Origin: Dolichospermum compactum NIES-806
Lineage (GTDB): Bacteria > Cyanobacteriota > Cyanobacteriia > Cyanobacteriales > Nostocaceae
Assembly (NCBI RefSeq): GCF_002368115.1
Contig: NZ_AP018316.1
Coordinates: 1,049,504 to 1,113,503 of the forward strand
Length of the DNA stretch: 64,000 bases
Reading direction: 5' to 3'
Positions 17,643 to 26,742 of the stretch are shown here, piece by piece. Numbering within the stretch: the stretch's first letter is position 1; each line of letters starts with the position of its first letter. The translations under genes were made by a program, and so were the position numbers. Below the pieces are notes generated by a model. It was given only the letters and a program-made list of their open reading frames with translations. It ran no database searches and was not told the origin of the DNA.

Positions 17643-18997
17643 AATCTTTGGATAGTAAAAAAAGTGAAAGCTACTTACATTTTATTAATTCTCTACAACT
17701 TAATATTAATTTTGTAAATATTGAATCCGCTAGTGTTCGTAGTGTTGAATCTATGACTGGTTGGCGCGGTATTGAGACATTAGTTTGTTTGAATGATGGC
17801 GGTGAAATTTATGATGTAGATATCCGTTATGCTTGGAAAGCAGATATATTTAAACAGTATCTCTTTGATAATAAGTGGAGTGAAGATATTCTTTTAACGG
17901 CTTCTAAAAATAAAGTAAATAGATTTAAAGTGATTATTTATCTATGTGATACTTCAATAAATCTAGATTTTGAAAAGCATTGTGAATCTGTTCCTAAAAG
18001 ATTCTTAGTAGGAAAGTATTGGCAAAGAATTGATCATGTATACTTGCAATTACCAACTTCACATCCATTTATAATTCCAGATCATGCTGCGGAACAAGAA
18101 CGGATAGGTTATTCAACAACCTGCTTATTGACTAAGGATCATCCTAATGTAACTACAGAAACAGTTAGTGAAAATAATAATGGCATTTTGTTTTTATCAC
18201 ATAACACTCAACTTTCAAGTGAAGGTGGCTTAAGGAATAAAGGATTTTTGAAACCTTCTAGCCGTGAGTTACCTTTAGTTTCTGTAATTACTGTGGTGTT
18301 TAATGGAGAAAGGTATATAGAACAAACTATCCAGTCGGTAATCAATCAATCTTATCCCAATGTTGAATATATAATAATTGACGGTGGTTCTACCGATGAA
18401 ACTATTAATATAATACGCAAGTATGATGATCAAATAAATTATTGGATTAGTGAGCCAGACAACGGAATTTACAATGCAATGAACAAGGCATTATCTATTG
18501 CCGCTGGAGATTGGATTTTCTTTCTTGGTTCTGATGATATTTTATTTGATACTGAGGTAATTAATAAATTTATTTTTTGTCAAAAAGATATAGATGTTGA
18601 CATTATTTTTGGCAATGTTATATTTAGCAATAACTATTATTTTAAATCTAAGTTAAATTACAAGATACTGGTGGGGAATACATTGCATCACCAATCATGT
18701 TTTTACCGTAAATATTTATTTAATGATTTCCGTTATCAAGATAGATATAAAATTGGTGCAGATTATGAGTTGAATTTAAAAATATACACCCAAAATGGCA
18801 GCTACAAATATATAAACAGTCCTGTTTCTATATTTAGATATGAAGGAGAAAGTTCTAGAAATAGAGATTTGGGGATTAAAGAGATGAATAATATTAGAAG
18901 CAAGTATGTTAACTATGTAGTTAATACAATTATGAGTTTAATTTTGAAAATTAGGGGCATAATTGCAAATCAGCAAATGAGTAAGCTAAATAGGTAG
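17639..18997 (+). CDS. Glycosyltransferase family 2 with N-terminal extension
   Basis: 452 residues. The GT2 domain begins at about residue 212: LPLVSVITVVFNGERYIEQTI, QSYPNVEYIIIDGGSTDET, ISEPDNGIYNAMNKALS and GDWIFFLGSDDILF with the DxD-like SDD. This subgroup (WcaA-like) transfers a single sugar. The first 210 residues are not a GT domain. They begin with a 160-residue stretch containing GWRGIETLVCLNDGGEIYDV and a hydrophilic linker, and I do not recognise them. The N-terminal start follows directly on a transposase remnant, so a fusion or recruited upstream segment is possible. Confidence 0.82.
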   Translation: MKSLDSKKSESYLHFINSLQLNINFVNIESASVRSVESMTGWRGIETLVCLNDGGEIYDVDIRYAWKADIFKQYLFDNKWSEDILLTASKNKVNRFKVIIYLCDTSINLDFEKHCESVPKRFLVGKYWQRIDHVYLQLPTSHPFIIPDHAAEQERIGYSTTCLLTKDHPNVTTETVSENNNGILFLSHNTQLSSEGGLRNKGFLKPSSRELPLVSVITVVFNGERYIEQTIQSVINQSYPNVEYIIIDGGSTDETINIIRKYDDQINYWISEPDNGIYNAMNKALSIAAGDWIFFLGSDDILFDTEVINKFIFCQKDIDVDIIFGNVIFSNNYYFKSKLNYKILVGNTLHHQSCFYRKYLFNDFRYQDRYKIGADYELNLKIYTQNGSYKYINSPVSIFRYEGESSRNRDLGIKEMNNIRSKYVNYVVNTIMSLILKIRGIIANQQMSKLNR

Positions 18998-19152
18998 GAA
19001 TTTAAGCAAGTATTTATACACTTATATTATAAACTGAAAACACTGATCAGGTATAGTTATAGTCATAATCTTTGCAAAACAAGAATATTACTAGAACATC
19101 AACATTGATAGGCACATACTAAACACAATCTTTTATAAGGAAGACCAAGATT

Positions 19153-20031
19153 ATGATTATGGATCAACCTGAATTAATTTCTACGACTGAGGGAATACTG
19201 TTTATACTAGTTATTTATAAAAGAAGATTAAATGAATCAGATTCATTTATATCATTGGTTAACTCTTTACAAAATACTCATTTAAATATAGATATTTTTA
19301 TTTATGATAATAGTCCTTCGTCAATGATTCTTAATGAGGAATTATCTGGCGAAAATTGGAAGATTCACTATGTTCATGACGAAACTAATCCTGGTGTAAG
19401 CAAAGCATATAACGAGGGATTTAAGCTAGGAAAAAAATTGAATAAGAAATGGCTTTTACTTTTGGATCAGGATACTAAACTCCCAGATGATGCCATTATC
19501 AAGTATTCTAGAGCAGTGCTAGATAATAATGAGCATTCTTTATTTGCACCTATCCTTGTTTCCACAAATGGAACTATCTATTCTCCATGTAACTATTTCT
19601 TTAAAAGAGGTTTTCCGATGAAGTCAATGGAGATTGGAATAGTGAAAGCTAGAAGAAAATCACTACTGAATAGTGGTCTATTAATAAGTATTGATATTTT
19701 CGAGAAAGTTGGCGGTTACAATGAAAGACTTAAGCTAGACTTTAGTGATTTTGACTTTATTGATAGATACAGGCAAGTTTATCAATATTTTTATATTGTT
19801 GATACTAAGTGTATTCATGAACTTTCTGCTACAGAAGATGATGTAAATGCCTTATTGAAAAGATTCACAACTTATTGCGAAAGCATTAAATACTTTGGTA
19901 AAATTGATTTAAATACTTTAATCCTTTTATGTGTAACGTTTATCAGGGCTATTAGATTATCTATTAAGTTTAGAAACATCAAATTTTTATATATATTTGC
20001 CAAGAAATTAATCAATCAGCATCTACCTTGA
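19153..20031 (+). CDS. Glycosyltransferase family 2 (rhamnosyltransferase-like)
   Basis: 292 residues. It begins ILFILVIYKRRLNESDSF, then IDIFIYDNSPSS, NPGVSKAYNEGFKLGKK and WLLLLDQDTKLPDDAI, where the DQDT motif takes the place of DxD and is typical of rhamnosyltransferase-like GT2 proteins. The end is a basic, partly hydrophobic tail. The ATG is preceded by AAGGAAGA. A tandem ATG two codons downstream (19159) is equally possible. Very AT-rich, like its neighbours at 20-23 kb. Confidence 0.8.
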   Translation: MIMDQPELISTTEGILFILVIYKRRLNESDSFISLVNSLQNTHLNIDIFIYDNSPSSMILNEELSGENWKIHYVHDETNPGVSKAYNEGFKLGKKLNKKWLLLLDQDTKLPDDAIIKYSRAVLDNNEHSLFAPILVSTNGTIYSPCNYFFKRGFPMKSMEIGIVKARRKSLLNSGLLISIDIFEKVGGYNERLKLDFSDFDFIDRYRQVYQYFYIVDTKCIHELSATEDDVNALLKRFTTYCESIKYFGKIDLNTLILLCVTFIRAIRLSIKFRNIKFLYIFAKKLINQHLP

Positions 20032-20491
20032 AAATTTAGTCTTTTGGAATTACAGTAAAACTTGCAAATCAAGCAATAAGTGGGAAATTTACTCTTATGA
20101 CAAAACACAAGAAAGTCTCAAACAAAGTCGAAATAGATTTGTATTTAATTTCAATCATTTTTAAACTATAGGAATCCGGTTTGATTCTTGTTCATTATAC
20201 TGAGACTCAATCGTTGATTCGATGGGGTTTATGGTTTACAGCTTGTTCAAAAATCAAATAGTAGCCCTATATGATTTATATAATCTTAATTATAATTTAC
20301 GGTTCTACCGTACTTGTTATGCTAAATAATCAATCTGAAGGAGGGAACAGGGAACAGGGTAAAGAGGCAATATTTTGTAATAATGTTCAAAATTATGGCT
20401 TATTTCTTATGTATAGCAAGCTTTCCGAAATTTTTTGGATTTGATTGTGCATATTAGGTACTGAAGAACCGAATTTACTTGGCTAATAATT
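20032..20491. other. 460-base spacer with one heptamer repeat
   Basis: No gene seen. GGGAACAGGGAACAGGG at about 20343-20359 is a short run of the GGGAACA heptamer type found elsewhere here. The rest is AT-rich with stops in all frames. Confidence 0.5.
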
Positions 20492-21682
20492 ATGATTAAT
20501 CCTTGGTATACGTACGTATTTTCATTCTCTCTTGTATTATTTTGTTATTCGTTGGGTTGGTCTGAATTATATCCGAGTCTGACCTGGAATTTGTTGCTTT
20601 TCTTATTAACTACTTTTATAGTTTCAGTCGTAATTGGTTGTCGACATAGAACATCTTTTATATTCAAGGATATAAATTATGACAAAAATCTTTACCGTAT
20701 AACAGTCTATCTTTATTTTCTATGGATTACACAATTCATTTATGCAAAAGGTATTCCTTTGGTTAAGGTCATAAGAGGTGAATATTATGATTACACGCAA
20801 TTTGGAATTCCTACTCTACACGTCTTCATTGTTACATTTAGCTCTTTTTTTACAGTTTACTTATTTCATGTTTATATTTGCAATAAAAAATCTAACCTTT
20901 TAATTATTTATTTACTCAATCTATTACCTCCTATATTGATAGTTAATAGAGGTATGTTTTTAATTAATTTAGTATCTTGCTTGTTTGTATATCTTATCTA
21001 TTATAGCAATAAGAATATAGAATTTATAAAAATAGCTAAAAAAGGGGTTTCAATTTTATTAATCTTATTCTTAATACTTTTTGGTTTTGGTGCAATAGGA
21101 AACTTAAGAACGGCAAGTCAATTGGCAGACAAAAATTCTAATTTAGAAAATTTTATTTTAGATGTAGGAGAAGCTAGTCCAGGCTTTATAAATTCACCTA
21201 TTCCGAAGGAATTTTTTTGGGCTTATCTTTATATCTCATCTCCATTGGCAAATTTACAGACAAATATAAATGATGATAAATATTTGGATTTAGATTTAAC
21301 TAATTTTATAATGTTCATTAATACGCAATTATTACCAGATTTTATCTCCAAAAGAATCAATACTATTTATGATGCAGATACAAAACAACCTATTTTGATG
21401 GTAAATGCACTTACTGTATCAAGTGTTTATGCAGCAAGTTATGTATATTTATCTTGGCTTGGTGTTGTTATTATGAGTATATTTATTATCATTTTTCCAT
21501 TATTTTATATTTCATTTTTATCCAAAAAAAGTAAATATTATGTTACTGCTATAGCAATATTAAATTCTCTATATCTATTCTTGATTTTTGATAATATGTT
21601 TAGCTTTAGTGGCTTAAGCCTTCAACTATTGTATCCTTTAATTTTCCATAAATTAGATAAAATGAAATTAATAGGTAGATAA
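20492..21682 (+). CDS. Putative O-antigen/oligosaccharide repeat-unit polymerase (Wzy-like)
   Basis: 396 residues with about ten predicted membrane helices, for example WNLLLFLLTTFIVSVVIG, LLIIYLLNLLPPILIV and GVSILLILFLILFGFGAIG. A large hydrophilic loop (about residues 205-300) follows LRTASQLADKNS. Wzy polymerases are poorly conserved, so the call rests on topology, length, the loop and position among glycosyltransferases with a Wzx and a Wzz partner. It is very AT-rich (roughly 70 percent). Four bases separate it from the next gene, implying one transcript. Confidence 0.72.
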   Translation: MINPWYTYVFSFSLVLFCYSLGWSELYPSLTWNLLLFLLTTFIVSVVIGCRHRTSFIFKDINYDKNLYRITVYLYFLWITQFIYAKGIPLVKVIRGEYYDYTQFGIPTLHVFIVTFSSFFTVYLFHVYICNKKSNLLIIYLLNLLPPILIVNRGMFLINLVSCLFVYLIYYSNKNIEFIKIAKKGVSILLILFLILFGFGAIGNLRTASQLADKNSNLENFILDVGEASPGFINSPIPKEFFWAYLYISSPLANLQTNINDDKYLDLDLTNFIMFINTQLLPDFISKRINTIYDADTKQPILMVNALTVSSVYAASYVYLSWLGVVIMSIFIIIFPLFYISFLSKKSKYYVTAIAILNSLYLFLIFDNMFSFSGLSLQLLYPLIFHKLDKMKLIGR

Positions 21683-21686
21683 ATAC

Positions 21687-22424
21687 ATGAAAATATCAGT
21701 ATGTATGGCAACTTATAATGGTTGTAAATATGTAAATGATCAGATATCATCTATATTGGTACAGTTAAGGGCAGATGACGAATTGATTATTGTTGATGAT
21801 AAATCAACAGATATTACTTTGCAAATAATTGACACATTCAATGATTCAAGAATAAAAATATTCAAAAATGAAGTTAATTTAGGAGTTACAAAAAACTTTG
21901 AAAAAGCTATAAACAACGCCACTGGTAATTTAATATTTTTAAGTGATCAAGATGATGTATGGCTTCCTAATAAAGTCGAGAAGATTTTAGAAGTATTCCA
22001 AAAGTATCCTGATATAACACTGGTACTTAGTGATGCACAAATTATAGATTCAGAAGGTCAAGTAACTGCAAATTCGTTCTTTAAACTTAGAGGCAAATTT
22101 GTTGCTGATCCACTTTCAAATTTTATAAAAAATAAATATCATGGTTGTACTTTAGCTTTTAGGAGAGAAATGCTTGAAGTATTTTTACCGTTTCCTGATG
22201 ATATCTCAATGCATGATATATGGATTGGTATAGTTAATGGAATCTATGGGAAAGCTTTTTACATAGACGAACCTTTAATACAGCATAGGAGACATAACAG
22301 TAATACAAGTGTTGGCATCTTTAGCAATTTAGTAATTTTACAAATGTTAAAGTGGCGCTTTGCTTTAGCAAAAAATATTGTAAATTTGTTGTTAAAACAT
22401 AGAAATAGAAAAATCAAAACTTGA
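21687..22424 (+). CDS. Glycosyltransferase family 2
   Basis: 245 residues. MKISVCMATYNGCKYVNDQI, DELIIVDDKSTDIT, NLGVTKNFEKAIN and LIFLSDQDDVWLPNKVEKIL are the standard features of alpha-1,3-rhamnosyl/galactosyl-type GT2 proteins with an SDQDD motif. W-x-H-rich HDIWIGIVN and LIQHRRHNSNTSVG close the domain. It lacks membrane segments and is probably cytoplasmic. It starts four bases after the polymerase stop. Very AT-rich, like the polymerase, hinting that the two were acquired together. Confidence 0.87.
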   Translation: MKISVCMATYNGCKYVNDQISSILVQLRADDELIIVDDKSTDITLQIIDTFNDSRIKIFKNEVNLGVTKNFEKAINNATGNLIFLSDQDDVWLPNKVEKILEVFQKYPDITLVLSDAQIIDSEGQVTANSFFKLRGKFVADPLSNFIKNKYHGCTLAFRREMLEVFLPFPDDISMHDIWIGIVNGIYGKAFYIDEPLIQHRRHNSNTSVGIFSNLVILQMLKWRFALAKNIVNLLLKHRNRKIKT

Positions 22425-22657
22425 CAGCTAAGTAAAAACACATTTTTGCGTTTAGGCTGGATTAATCGCATAGATTTTCAATCTAGACAATGAGCTATTT
22501 CAAATAATTTTTATGAAACGAATGCTGGATATACTGAAGTTTATAATTCTCCTAATTTCCCCTAAAATTTACGCTAATTTTAAATATTTTTGTCTTCCTA
22601 TGCAGAAGAATAATATATTTAAAACAAAACATCTATCATAGTAAATAAAATGAATTT

Positions 22658-23446
22658 ATGGAAATAAAAGTACGTATTACTGCTTCACTAGTCTTATACA
22701 AAAATAATCCTGAAATGATTCATAAGACTGTATTATCAACAATCAATACACCATTGAATATACACTTGTGTGTTGTTGATAACTCGCCTTCTACAGATTT
22801 AGAAAAAGTATTCAAGGATTTAAAAAATGTTAATTACTACCATAATAATGGTGACAATGTAGGTTTTGGCAAAGCCCATAATATAGCTATTTCTAAATGT
22901 GGAGTTTCTGATTACCATCTTGTGCTTAACCCAGACATCTATTTTGATGAAAATGTCATACCACAATTAATAGATTATTTAGAAAGCAATCAGGAAGTTG
23001 GTCTAATCCAGCCTAAAATATTTTTCCCTAGTGGTGAAACACAATATCTTTGTAAGCGTTATCCAACAATACTTGCTCTGTTCGCTAGACGGTTTCTTCC
23101 TAAGCGATTACACTTTCTTGTAAAAAGCTATCTGGATTGGTATGAAATGCGGGATATGGGCTACGATAAAACAACGGCTGATATTTTGTATTTATCTGGA
23201 TGCTTCATGCTCTTTCGTAAAAAGTATTTTGATGAAATTGGCTACTTTGATGAAGATATATTTATGTACTTTGAAGATGCAGATATAACTTTGAGAATGG
23301 CTAAAAAATACAAGACTGTGTTTTATCCTGATGTACATATTTTTCACCATTGGGCAAAAGGCTCATATAAAGCACTGAATTTAACAATAATTAATATTCA
23401 GTCAGCAATTTACTTTTTCAATAAACATGGCTGGAAACTCTTCTAA
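22658..23446 (+). CDS. Glycosyltransferase family 2 (WbbL/rhamnosyltransferase-like)
   Basis: 262 residues. ITASLVLYKNNPEMIHKTV, LCVVDNSPSTD, NVGFGKAHNIAIS and YHLVLNPDIYFDENVIPQL give the GT2 donor site (NPD). LSGCFMLFRKKYFDEIGYFDEDIFMYFEDADITLRMA is the acceptor-side motif of WbbL-type enzymes. It would add a sugar such as rhamnose to the lipid-linked unit; specificity is not readable. A 233-base spacer separates it from the previous gene, so it may have its own promoter. Confidence 0.87.
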   Translation: MEIKVRITASLVLYKNNPEMIHKTVLSTINTPLNIHLCVVDNSPSTDLEKVFKDLKNVNYYHNNGDNVGFGKAHNIAISKCGVSDYHLVLNPDIYFDENVIPQLIDYLESNQEVGLIQPKIFFPSGETQYLCKRYPTILALFARRFLPKRLHFLVKSYLDWYEMRDMGYDKTTADILYLSGCFMLFRKKYFDEIGYFDEDIFMYFEDADITLRMAKKYKTVFYPDVHIFHHWAKGSYKALNLTIINIQSAIYFFNKHGWKLF

Positions 23447-23473
23447 AACTTCACTCTCACATGATTTATAAAA

Positions 23474-23677
23474 TTGCTCAAAAAACGTTGGGTGGTGGAG
23501 CTTACTTTTGGTTGGCTCATGGGGTGTCGGCAATTAGTCAGAGACTATAAGTTAATGAATTATTGTCTGAAAACATTGGAAACAAACGTTTATCTACCTT
23601 GCCATAATCCGTATTATGGTGGGACGATTAGCCTAAAATTTTACCCTTCAAAACTTTTCAAATATCCTCTAAATTAG
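23474..23677 (+). pseudogene. IS5-like transposase, C-terminal remnant
   Basis: KRWVVELTFGWLMGCRQLVR followed by DYKL is the RWVVERTFGW...RLxxDYE end of IS5-group (DDE) transposases. Afterwards the frame drifts, with a likely shift, through PYYGGTISL to the stop. The bases at 23643-23673, read on the minus strand, include GAGGATATTTGAAAAG, similar to the border seen at about 8327-8342. The catalytic domain is absent. It lies between a glycosyltransferase and the next gene without obvious damage to either. Confidence 0.75.
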
Positions 23678-23688
23678 GAGTCAAACTA

Positions 23689-25104
23689 GTGAATCAGAAA
23701 ATTATTGTATTTGAAGCAAACGAAATACCCCTTAGAGTATTTCATCACTATCAGTCTATCAAACCTAATTCTTCTATATCTTACTTACTTAATAATTCCC
23801 TGGTTTTAGAAACTTTAGCTCAGGATGTTGATGAATCTTTCTTGTATCCATCTCAAACTTGGGCTTCGTTTAATACAGGCTCACCCTATGAATTACATAA
23901 TATTCATTGGTATAATGACCCGAAATCTCCTGACACCCCATTGTATTGGAAATTGTTGGCAGAAAATGGTTTTAGCATTGGATTAGTTAATACACTTCAT
24001 TCCTCCCCAGCATCATCTTACGCAAATAATGATAACTATAAATTTCTGATTCCTGACTGTTTTGCGGTTGATTCATTTACGAAGCCTGATTACTATCAAG
24101 CATTTCAACAGTTAAACCTTAAATTAACTTCCTCTAATTCTAGAGTTTCAACATTAAAAACTCCTATCCACGAGACATTATCTGCGATACCGAAATTTCC
24201 AAAATATGGAATACAGATAAAAACAATAATTGATGCGGCTCGTGTAGTTACACAAATTTTGTTAAAAAAAGTTAATAAGGAGCGATTGAGAAATGTACAA
24301 TTTCCTTTGATAGCTGATATGTTTATTTATCAGTTACAGAAGCAAGAACCAGATTTAGCAATATTGTTTACTAATCACGTGGCAGCAAATATGCATCGCT
24401 ACTGGTATGGTCTTTTTCCCGATGATTATCAATCAAAACTTTATGATCAGGATTGGATGAATAAGTATTCTCATGAAATCATGGAGTCGCTGGATATATT
24501 GGACTATTATTTGCATGAGTTAATTGAGATTTCTAAAAGAAAAAATACTATCTTACTTGTTGTAAGTAGTATGGGACAGAACGCTAATAAAAAGTTGGTA
24601 GACGGAGTACAACACCTGAAAACTCATGATTTTAGGTTGGAGGATGCTAAAAAATTAGTAGACAAGCTAACGGTGAGCAACTTTAAATATAAAGTAGAAT
24701 CGGGAATGGTTCCTCAATATTCTTTGGAATTTTCAAACCTTGAAGAATCCAAAAATTGCTTTTTAGAAATTAAGGAATCCATCAAAACTTTGGAAAATAT
24801 TAACCTAGTGGCAGATTTAAATGCTAACGTAATTACTTTAACGGTTAATTTAGATTCTAATAGTGAGTTATATCGGGTAAGAGATAACTCGTTTAAATTT
24901 TCTGAATTAGGTTTTGTGAAGTTCAAAATTGAAGATCATCATTCAGGATGTCATTGTCCAGAAGGAAGTTTAATTATTTTCAATAGCAAAACTGCGTCGG
25001 CTAAAAGTGAAAAAATTAATTATCTTGAGTACACTCCTGCAATTTTGAATTATTTTGGTGTCAAGAAACCAGAATATATGTTAGAACCTAGTTTCACCAT
25101 ATAG
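23689..25104 (+). CDS. Alkaline-phosphatase-superfamily-like protein of the polysaccharide cluster
   Basis: 471 residues. The start is GTG at 23689, with TAGGAG about 9 bases upstream. Features of the AP/phosphodiesterase fold are QTWASFNTGSPYELHNIHWY (nucleophile Thr region, about 55-75), TNHVAANMHRYW (about 227-238) and HHSGCHCPEGSLIIF near residue 425 (GxHxP-like). The usual first metal Asp near the N-terminus reads FEANEIP, and the usual DHG reads SSMGQ, so ligands are altered. No signal peptide or membrane helix is seen, which suggests a cytoplasmic role. It may act on a sugar-linked phosphate group or may be inactive; function unknown. Confidence 0.65.
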   Translation: MNQKIIVFEANEIPLRVFHHYQSIKPNSSISYLLNNSLVLETLAQDVDESFLYPSQTWASFNTGSPYELHNIHWYNDPKSPDTPLYWKLLAENGFSIGLVNTLHSSPASSYANNDNYKFLIPDCFAVDSFTKPDYYQAFQQLNLKLTSSNSRVSTLKTPIHETLSAIPKFPKYGIQIKTIIDAARVVTQILLKKVNKERLRNVQFPLIADMFIYQLQKQEPDLAILFTNHVAANMHRYWYGLFPDDYQSKLYDQDWMNKYSHEIMESLDILDYYLHELIEISKRKNTILLVVSSMGQNANKKLVDGVQHLKTHDFRLEDAKKLVDKLTVSNFKYKVESGMVPQYSLEFSNLEESKNCFLEIKESIKTLENINLVADLNANVITLTVNLDSNSELYRVRDNSFKFSELGFVKFKIEDHHSGCHCPEGSLIIFNSKTASAKSEKINYLEYTPAILNYFGVKKPEYMLEPSFTI

Positions 25105-25741
25105 CTATATAGTTTTTTATTAAAAAAATGTAGTTAATTTCAGTCAAGGATTCAGACTTGCTCCAGTTCGCCCCGTTACAATCCACAAAAGCGATCGCCC
25201 ACAATCCCGCACCACTCCGATCAGAGATTCTGACTTGTCATCTGATGAAGGTACAGCAAGAGGTGTAACTACAATCCCTTCACTACCAAGGACAATAGCA
25301 GCGAACTGCTTGCAGCAGCGCTTACGCTATCGCTATCCTCACAGGAATTATAGTAGATAAACCAAGGGCGATCGCTAAAACCAGCCATACTAATCTATAC
25401 TTGCCCTTTCTAAAAATACTACTCATAGCGATCGCGTCAGCAGTTCGCCATTGAAATCTCACTAACAACTACTCACGAGATAAATTACCTTACCTATCCT
25501 CAAACTTTCTTTTCCTGTGCTAAAGTCAAAACCTGCACATACAGCCGGTCTGAAATTCTCATTCCCTGTGCTTGCATCTCATCTAAAACATCCTTAACAC
25601 TAGCCAACACACCCTATAGTGTACAAATTGTATAGGTTAACAGAAGAGGAGATTAAGATAATTCAGGATAGGTAATACTGTAAAACAGAAATAGCTGGCG
25701 ATCGCTATAATAAAACTAGACTAATTAACTTGTAACTTATC
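25105..25741. other. Spacer of decayed gene fragments
   Basis: No intact gene. On the minus strand, 25330-25426 is an N-terminal fragment of a YdcF-like gene (listed separately). Bases 25433-25493 match the 3' end of the DUF4351 gene at 28884. Bases 25219-25330 recur at 26370-26484. Several GCGATCGC sites lie at module joins. The last 120 bases presumably carry the promoter of the antitoxin gene at 25742. Confidence 0.65.
25330..25426 (-). pseudogene. YdcF-like gene, N-terminal fragment (copy 1)
   Basis: Read on the minus strand from ATG 25426: MSSIFRKGKYRLVWLVLAIA, then LGLSTIIPVRIAIA and a stop. It is identical in sense to the start of the fragment at 28617-28853. The membrane-anchor-like segment alone is left. 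Confidence 0.65.
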
Positions 25742-25963
25742 ATGGAAAACATTACCATTCAAGTTGACCCAGAAATTGCCAAAGCGTACCGAGAAGCAGA
25801 ACCAGAAAAACAGCAAAAAATCCAAATATTTCTCAACATAATGCTACAAAAAGCAGTCAGTCAAAAACCACTCTTAGATATCATGGAAGAAGCGAGTCAA
25901 CAAGCCATTGCTAAGGGAATGACCCCGGAAATTTTAGAATCTATTCTCAAGGATGAAAACTAA
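25742..25963 (+). CDS. Antitoxin-like protein of a PIN toxin pair
   Basis: 73 residues: ITIQVDPEIAKAYREAEPEK, IQIFLNIMLQK and MEEASQQAIAKGMTPEILESIL. It begins with a short strand and is followed by helices, like small cyanobacterial antitoxins encoded just before COG1569 PIN toxins. Its stop overlaps the toxin start by 11 bases, which supports a coupled pair. It would bind and silence the toxin and repress the promoter; that part is family knowledge. The family name is not certain. Confidence 0.8.
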   Translation: MENITIQVDPEIAKAYREAEPEKQQKIQIFLNIMLQKAVSQKPLLDIMEEASQQAIAKGMTPEILESILKDEN

Positions 25964-26387
25964 CCGTATCGTAATTGATACAAATGTAATTGTCAGTGCA
26001 TTAATCTTCTCTAAATCTACCACAATGCAAGCTCTTAGAGAAGCCAAACAAAACGGAGTAATCTTAATTTCTGTGGAAATTTTATCAGAATTAATTGATG
26101 TACTCAGTCGTCCAAAATTTGACCGCTATCTATCGAGAGAAATTCGTGAAGACTTTTTAGCCAGTTTAGCTAGAGAAACAGAATTAATCACAATTAATGA
26201 AACAATTGATATTTGTCGAGATCCTAAAGATAATAAATTCTTAGAATTAGCCATTTCTGGAAATGCCACTCATATTATCACAGGAGACAAAGACTTATTA
26301 GAACTGCATCCTTTTCGAGATATCTTGATTGTTACACCGAGTCAGTTTTTAGATAGTTTATCTTCAGACCCGCATCAGAGATTCTGA
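25953..26387 (+). CDS. PIN-domain toxin (COG1569 type)
   Basis: 144 residues. RIVIDTNVIVSALIFSKSTT has the first catalytic Asp; ISVEILSELIDVLSRPKF has the Glu; DICRDPKDNKFLELA holds the next acidic cluster; THIITGDKDLLEL holds the last Asp. PIN toxins are Mg-dependent ribonucleases. All expected acidic residues are visible, so it should be active. It overlaps its antitoxin gene by 11 bases and is followed by decayed repeats. Confidence 0.88.
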   Translation: MKTNRIVIDTNVIVSALIFSKSTTMQALREAKQNGVILISVEILSELIDVLSRPKFDRYLSREIREDFLASLARETELITINETIDICRDPKDNKFLELAISGNATHIITGDKDLLELHPFRDILIVTPSQFLDSLSSDPHQRF

Positions 26388-26742
26388 CTTGTCACCGGCT
26401 GAAGGTACAGCAAGAGGTGTAACCACAATCCCTTGACTACTAAGGACAATAGTAGCGAACTGCTTGCAGCAGCGCTTACGCGATCGCTATCCTCACAGAA
26501 ATTATAGTAGATAAGCCAAGGGCGATCGCTAAAACCAGCCATACTAATCTATACTTGCCCTTTCTAAAAATACTACTCATAGCGATCGCTTCAGTGCTGC
26601 TGCAAGGAATTCTCTAAAACCAGCCTCATCTATACTAATATTAATCATAGCGATCGCTTTGGTTGTTCAAAATTTTGCAAAAGTTCATTGCCCCATCTTA
26701 TTTAGTGTATTTTAGAGAAAGTATTAGAATAAGTTAAATTTT
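26388..26742. other. Spacer of repeated fragments (second set)
   Basis: No gene. Bases 26370-26600 repeat 25219-25450 with few changes. They include a YdcF-like N-terminal fragment on the minus strand (26484-26580). Bases 26581-26662, bordered by GCGATCGC on both sides, recur at 29949-30032. Confidence 0.65.
26484..26580 (-). pseudogene. YdcF-like gene, N-terminal fragment (copy 2)
   Basis: Minus strand from ATG 26580: it again codes MSSIFRKGKYRLVWLVLAIA and LGLSTIIISV..., then breaks at a GCGATCGC site. It is a near copy of 25330-25426 and of the start of 28617-28853. Confidence 0.6.

Noticed and set aside
3032..25104. Possibility that this is the heterocyst envelope polysaccharide island
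   Set aside because: The gene set is a generic Wzx/Wzy export cluster; no HepA-type exporter or other heterocyst-specific marker was seen.
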